Below, one piece after another: positions 14,793-22,370 of a DNA stretch of 26,795 bases; positions within the stretch are counted from its first letter, which is position 1; each line of letters begins with the position of its first letter. Below the pieces are notes generated by a model, which made no database searches, was not told where the DNA came from, and saw nothing but the letters and a program-made list of their open reading frames with translations. Source of the stretch: Sulfurovum sp. Its GTDB lineage: Bacteria > Campylobacterota > Campylobacteria > Campylobacterales > Sulfurovaceae. The stretch is taken from the NCBI GenBank assembly GCA_015661795.1, contig DQVJ01000115.1:1-26795 (forward strand), given 5' to 3'. Both the position numbers and the translations under genes were made by a program.

Positions 14793-14818
14793 ATTCAAGT
14801 TTGAATTTTGTGTAGAAT
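14793..14818 (+). promoter_or_regulatory. Possible promoter for hydE with inverted repeat
   Basis: In the 187-base AT-rich gap between hydD and hydE, TAGAAT (14813-14818) resembles a -10, with T-tracts upstream as in Campylobacterota promoters. ATTCAA-GT-TTGAAT (14793-14806) is a short inverted repeat in the -35/spacer region. A separate hydE-hypF transcript is plausible. The rest of the gap shows only weak repeats (ATTGTTT at 14820 and AAACAAT at 14845). Confidence 0.3.
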
Positions 14819-14903
14819 CATTGTTTAGTATACAGCTAGAAGTAAAACAATCATAGTGATCTTTAGTTGTCTAGTAAACAAAAACATAGAACAAGGAACA
14901 TAA

Positions 14904-16919
14904 ATGTATTTTATCTTTGAGATTAATTTCTCTTCAAATAAAACCTATATAGCAGAGCTTATAAGAGCATACGCTAAGCAAAAAGAGATAGAAGTAGATG
15001 TACTTCAAACAAATGACAAAATCATTATGACATTTAACAGAGATGATGAAAAATTAGAGAAGTTTTTATTAGGATTGGAAGATGTGCTGCCTGCTTCACT
15101 TTTTTTAGGTAAAGGAAAGCACTATTTTTCAGAGGATAAACCGACACTCATGCCACTAGAGACTATCACTCTTCCTCTTAATATTGCTCCTTGTCCTACC
15201 TGTCAAAAAGAGATGTTTGATGTAAGCTCAAGACGATATTTTTACCCTTTTACATCATGTAACAACTGTGGTTCCCAACATCCATTTTTAACTAAGTATC
15301 CTTATACTCGAGCAAATACTACGATGAAGTTCTTAGTACCTTGTAATGCCTGTGAAGAAGAAAGAAAAAACAATGCATTACGTAAGGATTATCCACTAAT
15401 TTCATGTATAGAGTGTGGAATAGGACTACGTATGCTGGACAGAGAAACAGAGCATATGGCTCTGAATAAAGGTGATTATCGTAAGCTCTTTAAAGCAAGT
15501 GCAGGTGCTATTGCTTCTGGTAAAACTGTACTCATGAAAACAATGCATGGATATAGAAAATTTTTTAATCCAAATCGAGATTTAGAAGCTATAAAAAATA
15601 TTAGCTTTAGTCCAAATTCTCTTGAAAACAATTTGGCAGGACAACAATATTCCTTTGATAAATCAGGTAAAGAAAATGTTGCACTTTCTACCTTACTGAT
15701 GGTAAGCGCAGCAGGATTTAATGAACATCTTATGATGGTTGAACAAGAGTTCAATGCTTTGCTAAGTATAGAACGTCCATTGCTTAGAGTAGCTACAAAA
15801 AGTGATGTCTTAAAAAAACTTTATGGTTCTTCTGTACAAGTCAAATATCCAGACGATGGGATGACTATGTTGTTAGCGGGAGAGGCAATAAAACATGGTC
15901 TAGAGTTTATTGCATATATTGAGTGTGATAATACGGAAGAAGCAGATTTTTTGGTGGACTTTGATATGCCTATCAACACACAAAAAGATATGAAAATTTT
16001 CATCAATCAAGATACAAAACTTTTTGTTTCAGGAGAACGTATACTTTTCCCTACACAAGTTCAAGGTAATAGAAACAGAGTCTCTGTTGCCCATGATTTA
16101 GCGTGTGTAGAAGTAGATGGTAAAAGGATTATAGACTCTTTAGAGGTGTTTGACTCTGTAGATACAGATGAGATTTATGTGTTGGAAAATGAGGATTTTG
16201 AAAGTGGACATTCAAATGAACATCGTTTTGAACAGTATAAAGCTTCCATGATGTCAGTGTTGGCTGAACATCATAAAGTAGGGCAAAAAGCCATAGGTGT
16301 ACATTTTGATGGTAGTCTTAATTTCCTTTACTATAATGGTAAAACAGTGATCAATGCAGTACCACCTATACCATTTGAATCTGATAATCTTTGGGAAAAA
16401 ATACGTACACTTAGAGAAGGATCTGATAGACTTGTAGGAAACTATAAAAAAGCGTATCCAGAAGTATGGGAACGTTTAGATAACCTTCAGGGTGATATGG
16501 ATATTTTTGAAGTTACAGCAATCACGCTAGGATTAGAAGATGAGAGTTTTGAAGGTATTTCTGCGGAAGCATTAAGCTTTTTGGGTAAAGGTGGATTACA
16601 GATTGATACCAGGGTCAAAGACAACCGCTTTGACAATTATGCATTTCTTACCAGTATTATGTCTTATCAGTTAGGAGATGTGGAAAATAACTTTATGTGT
16701 TATAGTATATATGAGTCTTTTGGTGATTATATTGGTGAAATAGTACCACAGCTTTGTGATAAAGTAGGTAGTAATATTGTCACACTTACAGGTGAAACAT
16801 TTGCCAATCAGTCACTTTATGGTAGAATACAACGAACACTAGGACAAAAAAACCCTATTATGAGTAAAAACTTTCCTATTGGTAAGGAGAATGCGGTACA
16901 TGGAGCTCTCTACTTATAA
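14904..16919 (+). CDS. hydE: HydE, degenerate HypF-like hydrogenase accessory protein
   Basis: A 671-residue protein matching HydE of Wolinella/Helicobacter hydrogenase operons in position and architecture. Its domain order parallels HypF. Residues 1-75 look like an acylphosphatase-type alpha/beta fold, but without the GVGFR signature. Two zinc fingers occupy 97-171 with HypF spacing (Cx2C-x18-Cx2C-x24-Cx2C-x17-Cx2C). About 190-345 resembles the YrdC-like domain (GAIASGKTVLMKTMHGY, LSIERPLLRV). About 390-671 resembles the Kae1-like domain (IGVHFDGSLN, NIVTLTGETFANQSLYG). The Kae1 metal motif of HypF (HHYAH) reads EHRFEQ here. In Helicobacter pylori hydE is reported to be needed for hydrogenase activity. 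The partner or exact step is unknown. It overlaps hypF by 20 bases. AAGGAA precedes the ATG. Confidence 0.85.
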   Translation: MYFIFEINFSSNKTYIAELIRAYAKQKEIEVDVLQTNDKIIMTFNRDDEKLEKFLLGLEDVLPASLFLGKGKHYFSEDKPTLMPLETITLPLNIAPCPTCQKEMFDVSSRRYFYPFTSCNNCGSQHPFLTKYPYTRANTTMKFLVPCNACEEERKNNALRKDYPLISCIECGIGLRMLDRETEHMALNKGDYRKLFKASAGAIASGKTVLMKTMHGYRKFFNPNRDLEAIKNISFSPNSLENNLAGQQYSFDKSGKENVALSTLLMVSAAGFNEHLMMVEQEFNALLSIERPLLRVATKSDVLKKLYGSSVQVKYPDDGMTMLLAGEAIKHGLEFIAYIECDNTEEADFLVDFDMPINTQKDMKIFINQDTKLFVSGERILFPTQVQGNRNRVSVAHDLACVEVDGKRIIDSLEVFDSVDTDEIYVLENEDFESGHSNEHRFEQYKASMMSVLAEHHKVGQKAIGVHFDGSLNFLYYNGKTVINAVPPIPFESDNLWEKIRTLREGSDRLVGNYKKAYPEVWERLDNLQGDMDIFEVTAITLGLEDESFEGISAEALSFLGKGGLQIDTRVKDNRFDNYAFLTSIMSYQLGDVENNFMCYSIYESFGDYIGEIVPQLCDKVGSNIVTLTGETFANQSLYGRIQRTLGQKNPIMSKNFPIGKENAVHGALYL

Positions 16920-19122
16920 GATAAAGATTGAGGGTACAGTACAAGGTGTAGGATTTCGTCCATTTATTTATGGACTGGCTACACGATTTTTACTCCATGG
17001 GACAGTGCTTAATGGTGCCCAAGGTGTTGAGATTGTAGTGAATGCCTCTTCAGAGAATCTTCAAAACTTTATAGACACAATCAGAATAGAACTTCCTCCT
17101 TTAGCCCATATAGATAGAATAGAAACAAATAAAATACCCTTTCATACATATACTGGTTTTCACATTATTACAACAGAAAATGAAGGAGAAACAACAGTAC
17201 GTATTCCTCCAGATGTGAGTATTTGCCATCAATGTGAAGTTGAACTCTTTGATCCCAAGAATCGTCGTTTTGGGTACCCCTTTATCACCTGTACCTATTG
17301 TGGTGTACGCTACTCCATCATCGAGCATTTACCTTATGATAGAGTACACACTTCTATGAAGTTTTTTAAGATGTGTGATATTTGTAAAAGTGAGTATATG
17401 GACCCCTTGGATAGACGTTATCATGCACAACCTATTGGGTGTTGGGATTGTGGTCCACAGTTAAATTTGATGGATAATACTGGTGTGTCTTTAGGAACTA
17501 GGCAAGATGATATGGTTGAACAAACTGCAAACCTTCTAAAAAATGGAAAAATTGTGGCAATAAAGGGTGTTGGTGGGTATCATCTTATGTGTGATGCGAC
17601 CAATGCAGAAGCTGTTGCAAAATTACGTAAAAGAAAATGTAGACCTAGTAAACCTTTTGCTGTGATGGTGAAAGATATAAACATTGCAAGAGAACTTGGA
17701 GAGATATCTCAAAAAGAGGAAACACTTTTATCCTCAAAAGAACGTCCTATTGTCATTGTCCAAATGAAAAGAAAATTAGCCACAGATATTGCACCCAATA
17801 TGTCAAAAATCGGATTGTTCTTACCTTATACGCCTTTACACCTTTTATTACTCGATACACTTGATTGCCCTTTGGTTGCAACTTCAGCGAATGTGACAGA
17901 TGAACCTATTTGTACACATTTAAAAGATTTAGAAAAACTGCAAGGTGTGTATGACTATGTATTAGAACATGACAGAAAGATAGTAAATGGTTGTGATGAC
18001 TCTGTTGTGATGGTAGTCAAAGAGAAACAAATTCTACTGAGACGTGCAAGAGGGTATGCGCCTGTGAGTCTACAGTTGCCTTTTGTATTGTCTAACAAAA
18101 TATTGGCGCTTGGTGCGAACCAGAAAAATACGATTGCAATAGGCTTTCAAAATCAGGTGATACTCTCTCCACATATAGGGGATTTAAATAGCATAGGATC
18201 AGTAGAATATTATGAAAAAAATATTGAAACGCTAAAACGTATGTATGACTTTAAACCTGAAGTGATAGCATATGATATGCATCCCCACTATGAGTCTACT
18301 AAAGTGGCATTTCAAATAGCAGCTAAGGATGAGAAAATAAAAACAAATGAAGTACAACATCATTATGCACATATCTTAGGTGTGATGGCTGAGAAACAAG
18401 TCATGGGTAAAGTATTGGGTGTTGCATTTGATGGTACTGGATATGGAGAAGATGGTACTTTATGGGGTGGCGAGTTTATGGTATGTGACTATGAGGGGTT
18501 TGAACGTATAGCACATGTGAACTACTTTAAGTTACTTGGTGGGTCTAAAGCTATTAAAGAGCCTAGGCGTGTGGCGCTTTCGCTACTTTTTGATCTTTAT
18601 GGTGAAAAGACATTACTGTTAGATAACCATACAACAAAATCCTTTTCAAATGTAGAACTCAAAACATATTATCTGTCGTGGGAGAAAGGACTTAATGCGC
18701 CTCTAAGTTCCTCAATAGGAAGGCTTTTTGATGCTGTAGCTTCACTTCTGGGTGTGTGCCAGGTGATGAGCTTTGAGGGAGAGAGTGGCATGATGCTCGA
18801 AGAGTTATATGACAAGTCTGTTGTAGGACATTACACTTTTGGCTATGAAAAAGGGTTGATAGATATACTGCCACTCATTAAAGAGATGTTAGTCGAAGAT
18901 GATGTAGTTGTTGCAATTTCAAAGTTTTTTCATACTTTAGTGGAGATAATAGTTATGGTGAGTAAAGCGTATGATTTACCATTGGTGTTAAGTGGAGGGG
19001 TTTTTCAAAATAGGATACTTTTAGCACTGGTACTAGAGAGGTTTCCTGAGGCACTTATCTCTTATACTATTCCACCTAATGATGGAGGGATATCTTTAGG
19101 GCAGGTGGTTGCTTCTGCCTAA
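16900..19122 (+). CDS. hypF: Carbamoyltransferase HypF
   Basis: A 740-residue HypF, which uses carbamoyl phosphate and ATP to carbamoylate HypE, the source of the CN ligands. All domains are intact. The acylphosphatase has VQGVGFRPF (R20) and N38. Zinc fingers C109/C112, C131/C134, C159/C162 and C181/C184 follow. The YrdC-like domain (about 205-390) has LLKNGKIVAIKGVGGYHL and RKRKCRPSKPFAVM. The Kae1-like domain (about 400-740) has QHHYAHILGVMAE, GVAFDGTGYGEDGTLWGGEF, LVLSGGVFQNRILL and a C-terminal NDGGISLGQ. The ATG at 16900 is preferred, with AAGGAG ten bases upstream; in-frame TTG 16879 and ATG 16891 sit on or before that site. It overlaps the hydE end by 20 bases, indicating coupling. 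Confidence 0.97.
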   Translation: MELSTYKIKIEGTVQGVGFRPFIYGLATRFLLHGTVLNGAQGVEIVVNASSENLQNFIDTIRIELPPLAHIDRIETNKIPFHTYTGFHIITTENEGETTVRIPPDVSICHQCEVELFDPKNRRFGYPFITCTYCGVRYSIIEHLPYDRVHTSMKFFKMCDICKSEYMDPLDRRYHAQPIGCWDCGPQLNLMDNTGVSLGTRQDDMVEQTANLLKNGKIVAIKGVGGYHLMCDATNAEAVAKLRKRKCRPSKPFAVMVKDINIARELGEISQKEETLLSSKERPIVIVQMKRKLATDIAPNMSKIGLFLPYTPLHLLLLDTLDCPLVATSANVTDEPICTHLKDLEKLQGVYDYVLEHDRKIVNGCDDSVVMVVKEKQILLRRARGYAPVSLQLPFVLSNKILALGANQKNTIAIGFQNQVILSPHIGDLNSIGSVEYYEKNIETLKRMYDFKPEVIAYDMHPHYESTKVAFQIAAKDEKIKTNEVQHHYAHILGVMAEKQVMGKVLGVAFDGTGYGEDGTLWGGEFMVCDYEGFERIAHVNYFKLLGGSKAIKEPRRVALSLLFDLYGEKTLLLDNHTTKSFSNVELKTYYLSWEKGLNAPLSSSIGRLFDAVASLLGVCQVMSFEGESGMMLEELYDKSVVGHYTFGYEKGLIDILPLIKEMLVEDDVVVAISKFFHTLVEIIVMVSKAYDLPLVLSGGVFQNRILLALVLERFPEALISYTIPPNDGGISLGQVVASA

Positions 19123-19142
19123 TGATAGTATAAAGGAAAACA

Positions 19143-19820
19143 ATGTGTGAAAAAAAGAAAAATATATCTATTTTAGGCTGTGGGTGGATCGGTGCTGTTG
19201 TACGTGAAAAACTTGAGTCTATGGGACATGAAGTGAATTGTCTGTCTCGTGACATAGGTATGAATGCTGTAGCTCAGTTTTATGCCTGTGATGTTTTACT
19301 CATAGCTATACCACCATCAAGTGAGTATTTAGAGGTATTGGATGATACACTTTTTTATTTGGATGCTAAAATAGATACACAAGTAATTTTTTTAAGTTCT
19401 ATCTCATTCTATGAAGAGAACAATAGTATTATAGAAGCTGAAAAACTTGTAGAAACAGCAAAAGATGATGCAGTGATATTAAGGTTAGGTGGCTTAATGG
19501 GTTATGATAGAATAGCAGGAAAATATACGATTCATCATACTATCGAAGATAGTGTTACCCGGTATGTTCACAGGGATGATGTTGTAGAAATTATCTCAGA
19601 GATTATAAAAAAAGATAGAAGATGTAAAACGTTTGATGTCGTGGCACCCATACAGTCAACAAAAAAAGAGATTTTTTCCCAAAATGCAGAACAGTTTCAT
19701 TTTGGAGAAACATATTTTTCAGGAAAAAAAAGTATACATGAAGTTATTTCTTCTAATACGCTTTGTGAAGACTTGGGATATCAGTTTCAAAAGGCAGATG
19801 TGAAAGAATTTTGGAGATAA
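19143..19820 (+). CDS. NAD(P)-binding Rossmann protein (SDR / YeeZ-like)
   Basis: A 225-residue protein with a dinucleotide-binding motif at the N-terminus (ISILGCGWIGAVVREKL, GCGWIG at 12-17). LLIAIPPS, VIFLSSISFYEE and RLGGLMGYDR follow, in the pattern of extended SDR/NAD-dependent epimerase proteins such as YeeZ. The catalytic YxxxK is not obvious: the Tyr after SSISFY is not followed by Lys at +4. Substrate unknown. It follows hypF by 20 bases with AAAGGAAAAC as ribosome site, so it is probably the last gene of the hydE-hypF transcript. A link to hydrogenase maturation is by position only. It converges on the CDGSH gene with six bases between stops. Confidence 0.72.
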   Translation: MCEKKKNISILGCGWIGAVVREKLESMGHEVNCLSRDIGMNAVAQFYACDVLLIAIPPSSEYLEVLDDTLFYLDAKIDTQVIFLSSISFYEENNSIIEAEKLVETAKDDAVILRLGGLMGYDRIAGKYTIHHTIEDSVTRYVHRDDVVEIISEIIKKDRRCKTFDVVAPIQSTKKEIFSQNAEQFHFGETYFSGKKSIHEVISSNTLCEDLGYQFQKADVKEFWR

Positions 19821-19826
19821 TGTAGA

Positions 19827-20075
19827 CTAGTCTAGAAGAAAATCCAAGTCAAACTTTTCATGTTTAGCATGTGTTCCATCACAATATGGTGTACATGTAC
19901 TTTTTTTACATAAACATAACAATGCTTCAGAGTTACGTGTAGCTATGAATTCTAGGGGTTTAAACTCTGTGTTCTTATGGCTACCATCACACAATACACC
20001 ATCGGAACTTTTACTACAGGTACAAAACTGGTAGGTTTTTCCTTTTTCTAAATAGACTTTAACGGGATGCTTCAT
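19827..20075 (-). CDS. Tandem CDGSH iron-sulfur domain protein
   Basis: An 82-residue protein with two CDGSH motifs that each bind a [2Fe-2S] cluster by three Cys and one His. The first is CTC...CDGSH (C18, C20, C29, H33) and the second CLC...CDGTH (C54, C56, C65, H69). This is the class 3 (tandem, monomeric) CDGSH arrangement known in bacteria and as human CISD3. Roles in electron transfer or Fe-S handling are proposed for the family; no partner is known here. The ATG has AAGGAG seven bases upstream. It is divergent from the SQR-like gene and opposite in strand to the hyp genes around it. Confidence 0.9.
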   Translation of the reverse strand: MKHPVKVYLEKGKTYQFCTCSKSSDGVLCDGSHKNTEFKPLEFIATRNSEALLCLCKKSTCTPYCDGTHAKHEKFDLDFLLD

Positions 20076-20191
20076 TGTGTTACTCCTTTGCTTATATACT
20101 ACCTAACTCTAGCTTAATGGATTTACAATTTAATTTAAGCAATAATAAATTTTTTATAAATTATAATTATTATAATAAAAAGGAATTAGAC

Positions 20192-21643
20192 ATGAAAGAG
20201 AAAAGTATACGACAAAGTCAAATAACGTATGAAATGTTACATACGAAAGAACATACAGGTATGAGTAGAAGAGATGCCTTAAAAATAATGGGTTTAACAG
20301 GTGGGGCAGCCATGATGTTAGGTGCACCTGTGTCTGCAGAAGCTGGGCCTAGTTCAGATAAAAAAGTTAAAGTGCTTGTTGTTGGTGGAGGATCGGGAGG
20401 GATTATGGCATTGGCGAGACTCCGTAGTGCTTTACCTAATGCAGAAATCACTATCATTGCACCCAATGAAAAACATCTATATCAACCCGAACAAGTATTT
20501 GTTGCAGCGGGTATAGCAACTGTTGATGACATGATAAAAGAGAATAAAAACTTTATAGATGAGGATGTGCACTGGATAAAAGATGAAGTAGCTACTTTTC
20601 AACCAACAGAGAATCAAGTCACCACACGTGCAGGAAAAGTTGTAGTATATGACTATATGGTTGTTGCTACAGGAATGGTGTATCATTATGATTGGATTAA
20701 AGGTCTCACAGAAGAGGATATAGGGAAAAATGGAATTGCAAGTGTTTATTTAAATAATGCTGAAGCGGGTACTGCTGATGGAGGGCCACTTACATGGAAA
20801 TGGTTTGAAGCAATGAAAAAAACAGCTGCTTCTGGTAAAAAACCTACAGTGATATATACTGCACCTGCAACACCCATTAAGTGTGGAGGTGCCCCTCAAA
20901 AAATACTGTATCTTTCTGCGGATCATTTGAAGAAAGATGGATTGAGTGCAAACTATATTTATGCTACTTCTAAATCAAAACTATTTAGTCTTCCTGAAAT
21001 TGAAACTTCGCTTACCAATGTACAAAATCGATATGATACTATTACCAATCATTTTGGTCATAATCTTATTGCTATTGATGTGAAAAAGAAAGTGGCCTCT
21101 TTTGAACATACTTATGAGGTAAAAGGTGAATATGATGAAGACCTTGGTGAATATGACGTAACTGAGCATAAAGAAAAAGTAGATTTATCCTATGACTTTA
21201 TACATATTGTTCCACCTATGGGACCACCAAAGGCAATAGCTGAGTCCAAATTAGGTTGGCAGAAAGGTACAGGTAAAGGATGGTTAGAAGTAGATCAGGA
21301 GACATTACAACATAGAAGATATCCAAATATATTTGGTATTGGAGATATTTGTGGTATACCTCTGGGAAAAACAGGTGGTTCTGCAAGACATCATGGACCT
21401 GTAACTGTAGGCAATCTGGTAGCAGCAGTAGAGGGTAAACCATTAACAGAAAAATTTGATGGGTATACAGTATGTCCTCTTAAAGTCGAATATGGGGAAA
21501 TTATTTTGGCTGAATTTAATTATGAAGGACTTGCCCCTTCTTTTCCTTTGGCAGTTGAAAAACCACGCTATTTATGGTGGGTATTTGACTTGTACATGTT
21601 GAAGCCAATGTATTGGCATTTAATGTTAAGAGGTTGGATGTAA
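20192..21643 (+). CDS. Tat-signal sulfide:quinone oxidoreductase-like flavoprotein
   Basis: A 483-residue FAD protein of the SQR/flavocytochrome c sulfide dehydrogenase superfamily. The start at 20192 follows AAAAGGA; an in-frame ATG at 20075 is rejected (no ribosome site, low-complexity translation). A Tat motif SRRDALKIMG (R26-R27) precedes a short hydrophobic stretch to about 50. The FAD loop VLVVGGGSGG lies at 61-70. Redox Cys candidates are C231 (PIKCGGAPQK) and C387 (GIGDICGIP, the place of the third SQR Cys), plus C428 in DGYTVCPL. The C-terminal DLYMLKPMYWHLMLRGWM is the amphipathic membrane-binding end typical of SQR. Expected reaction: sulfide to polysulfide/S0 with quinone reduction at the periplasmic side. 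The Cys equivalent to A. ferrooxidans C128 is absent. Confidence 0.85.
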   Translation: MKEKSIRQSQITYEMLHTKEHTGMSRRDALKIMGLTGGAAMMLGAPVSAEAGPSSDKKVKVLVVGGGSGGIMALARLRSALPNAEITIIAPNEKHLYQPEQVFVAAGIATVDDMIKENKNFIDEDVHWIKDEVATFQPTENQVTTRAGKVVVYDYMVVATGMVYHYDWIKGLTEEDIGKNGIASVYLNNAEAGTADGGPLTWKWFEAMKKTAASGKKPTVIYTAPATPIKCGGAPQKILYLSADHLKKDGLSANYIYATSKSKLFSLPEIETSLTNVQNRYDTITNHFGHNLIAIDVKKKVASFEHTYEVKGEYDEDLGEYDVTEHKEKVDLSYDFIHIVPPMGPPKAIAESKLGWQKGTGKGWLEVDQETLQHRRYPNIFGIGDICGIPLGKTGGSARHHGPVTVGNLVAAVEGKPLTEKFDGYTVCPLKVEYGEIILAEFNYEGLAPSFPLAVEKPRYLWWVFDLYMLKPMYWHLMLRGWM

Positions 21644-21645
21644 TT

Positions 21646-22275
21646 TTAAGTTTGGGCGGTATTAAACCGCCACTCTGCTTCTTTAAGATAATAGATGAAC
21701 TGTTCTTTGCTTACTCCTTTGTATTGGAGTATAAAATTTTCAAAATAATCCCAAAATTTAGTGATAGTATTTTGTGCTTTAGAAAGTTTGGCTATTTTAT
21801 TGAAAGTGAGGTATTTCAGGAGAAGTTTGTTTTTTTGTATATCATCTTCAGCATAGTGCATATCCCTTGTTTGTGGCATCATGATATTGTAGACTTTATC
21901 ATCATAGCTTAGGGTAAGAAAATGGTGTAGTTTATCTATGTTTTCTTCTATTTTAAGGCTTTTTGGAAGATATAGATATTCGTCGTATCCTGTAACACGG
22001 TGACTATTTTTTTGATACATTTCATCAGCATAATATGTAATATTTTTTCGAAAGCTTTCAAAATATTTTTGTACGGTTGCAACATGCATGTTACTTTGTT
22101 TAGAAGCTTCTCTTGCATTTACACCATCGGTAAAGAGTGCAAATAGTTTTTTTTCTCTGGCTATTTTTTTTTGACTAAATTTTCTTTTGCATTTTGCACA
22201 TTTACGTTGTTTATCGGACAAAAGGTACGTAAATGGGTGCTCACAATAGATACATTTCATAAAAGATGATAACAT
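21646..22275 (-). CDS. IS1595-transposase-like protein, probably domesticated
   Basis: A 209-residue protein. Residues 8-29 are a zinc ribbon (CIYC...CAKC, C8, C11, C26, C29). About 43-77 form a helix-turn-helix (LFTDGVNAREASKQSNMHVATVQKYFESF). The end, EQFIYYLKEAEWRFNT, recalls the C-terminal EFEWRFN block of IS1595/ISXO2-type transposases. The catalytic middle is short. GYDEYLYLPK (D98) sits where the first DDE Asp would be, but the second Asp and Glu are not clear. No terminal inverted repeats or target duplication were seen around it. AAGGAC six bases upstream supports the ATG at 22275. It is either a relic or a DNA-binding protein derived from a transposase. It converges on the SQR gene with a two-base gap. 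Confidence 0.6.
   Translation of the reverse strand: MLSSFMKCIYCEHPFTYLLSDKQRKCAKCKRKFSQKKIAREKKLFALFTDGVNAREASKQSNMHVATVQKYFESFRKNITYYADEMYQKNSHRVTGYDEYLYLPKSLKIEENIDKLHHFLTLSYDDKVYNIMMPQTRDMHYAEDDIQKNKLLLKYLTFNKIAKLSKAQNTITKFWDYFENFILQYKGVSKEQFIYYLKEAEWRFNTAQT
21655..21671. terminator. GC-rich hairpin at the SQR / transposase-like convergent junction
   Basis: GGCGGT (21655-21660) pairs with ACCGCC (21666-21671) around ATTAA, 12 bases after the SQR stop and inside the last codons of the convergent gene. It is unusually GC-rich for this DNA. U-runs on either side are weak, so it may act as a partial two-way terminator. Confidence 0.4.
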
Positions 22276-22309
22276 ATAGTCCTTAAAATAGAGTAGAAAT
22301 GATTTTTTT

Positions 22310-22359
22310 AATATACATTTAATAATAAATGACTAATATAGTACAGAAATATACATTTA
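22310..22359 (+). promoter_or_regulatory. Upstream region of the nickel permease with a 12-bp direct repeat
   Basis: AATATACATTTA occurs exactly at 22310-22321 and again at 22348-22359, 38 bases apart, in the 95-base gap between divergent genes. Between them AATAATA (22321-22327) resembles half of a Helicobacter NikR site. The second copy abuts the AGGAG ribosome site. Repressor sites for metal control are possible, not shown. Confidence 0.35.
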
Positions 22360-22370
22360 GGAGTGAGTTT

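Noticed and set aside
20075..20191. An extended N-terminus for the SQR-like protein from the ATG at 20075.
   Set aside because: The extra 39 residues are Asn/Tyr/Lys-rich translation of AT-rich promoter DNA, overlap the divergent CDGSH start, and lack a ribosome site.
21646..22275. A complete insertion sequence.
   Set aside because: I looked for terminal inverted repeats and target duplication on both sides and saw none. Neighbouring genes are intact to within two bases of its stop, and the catalytic residues are unclear.
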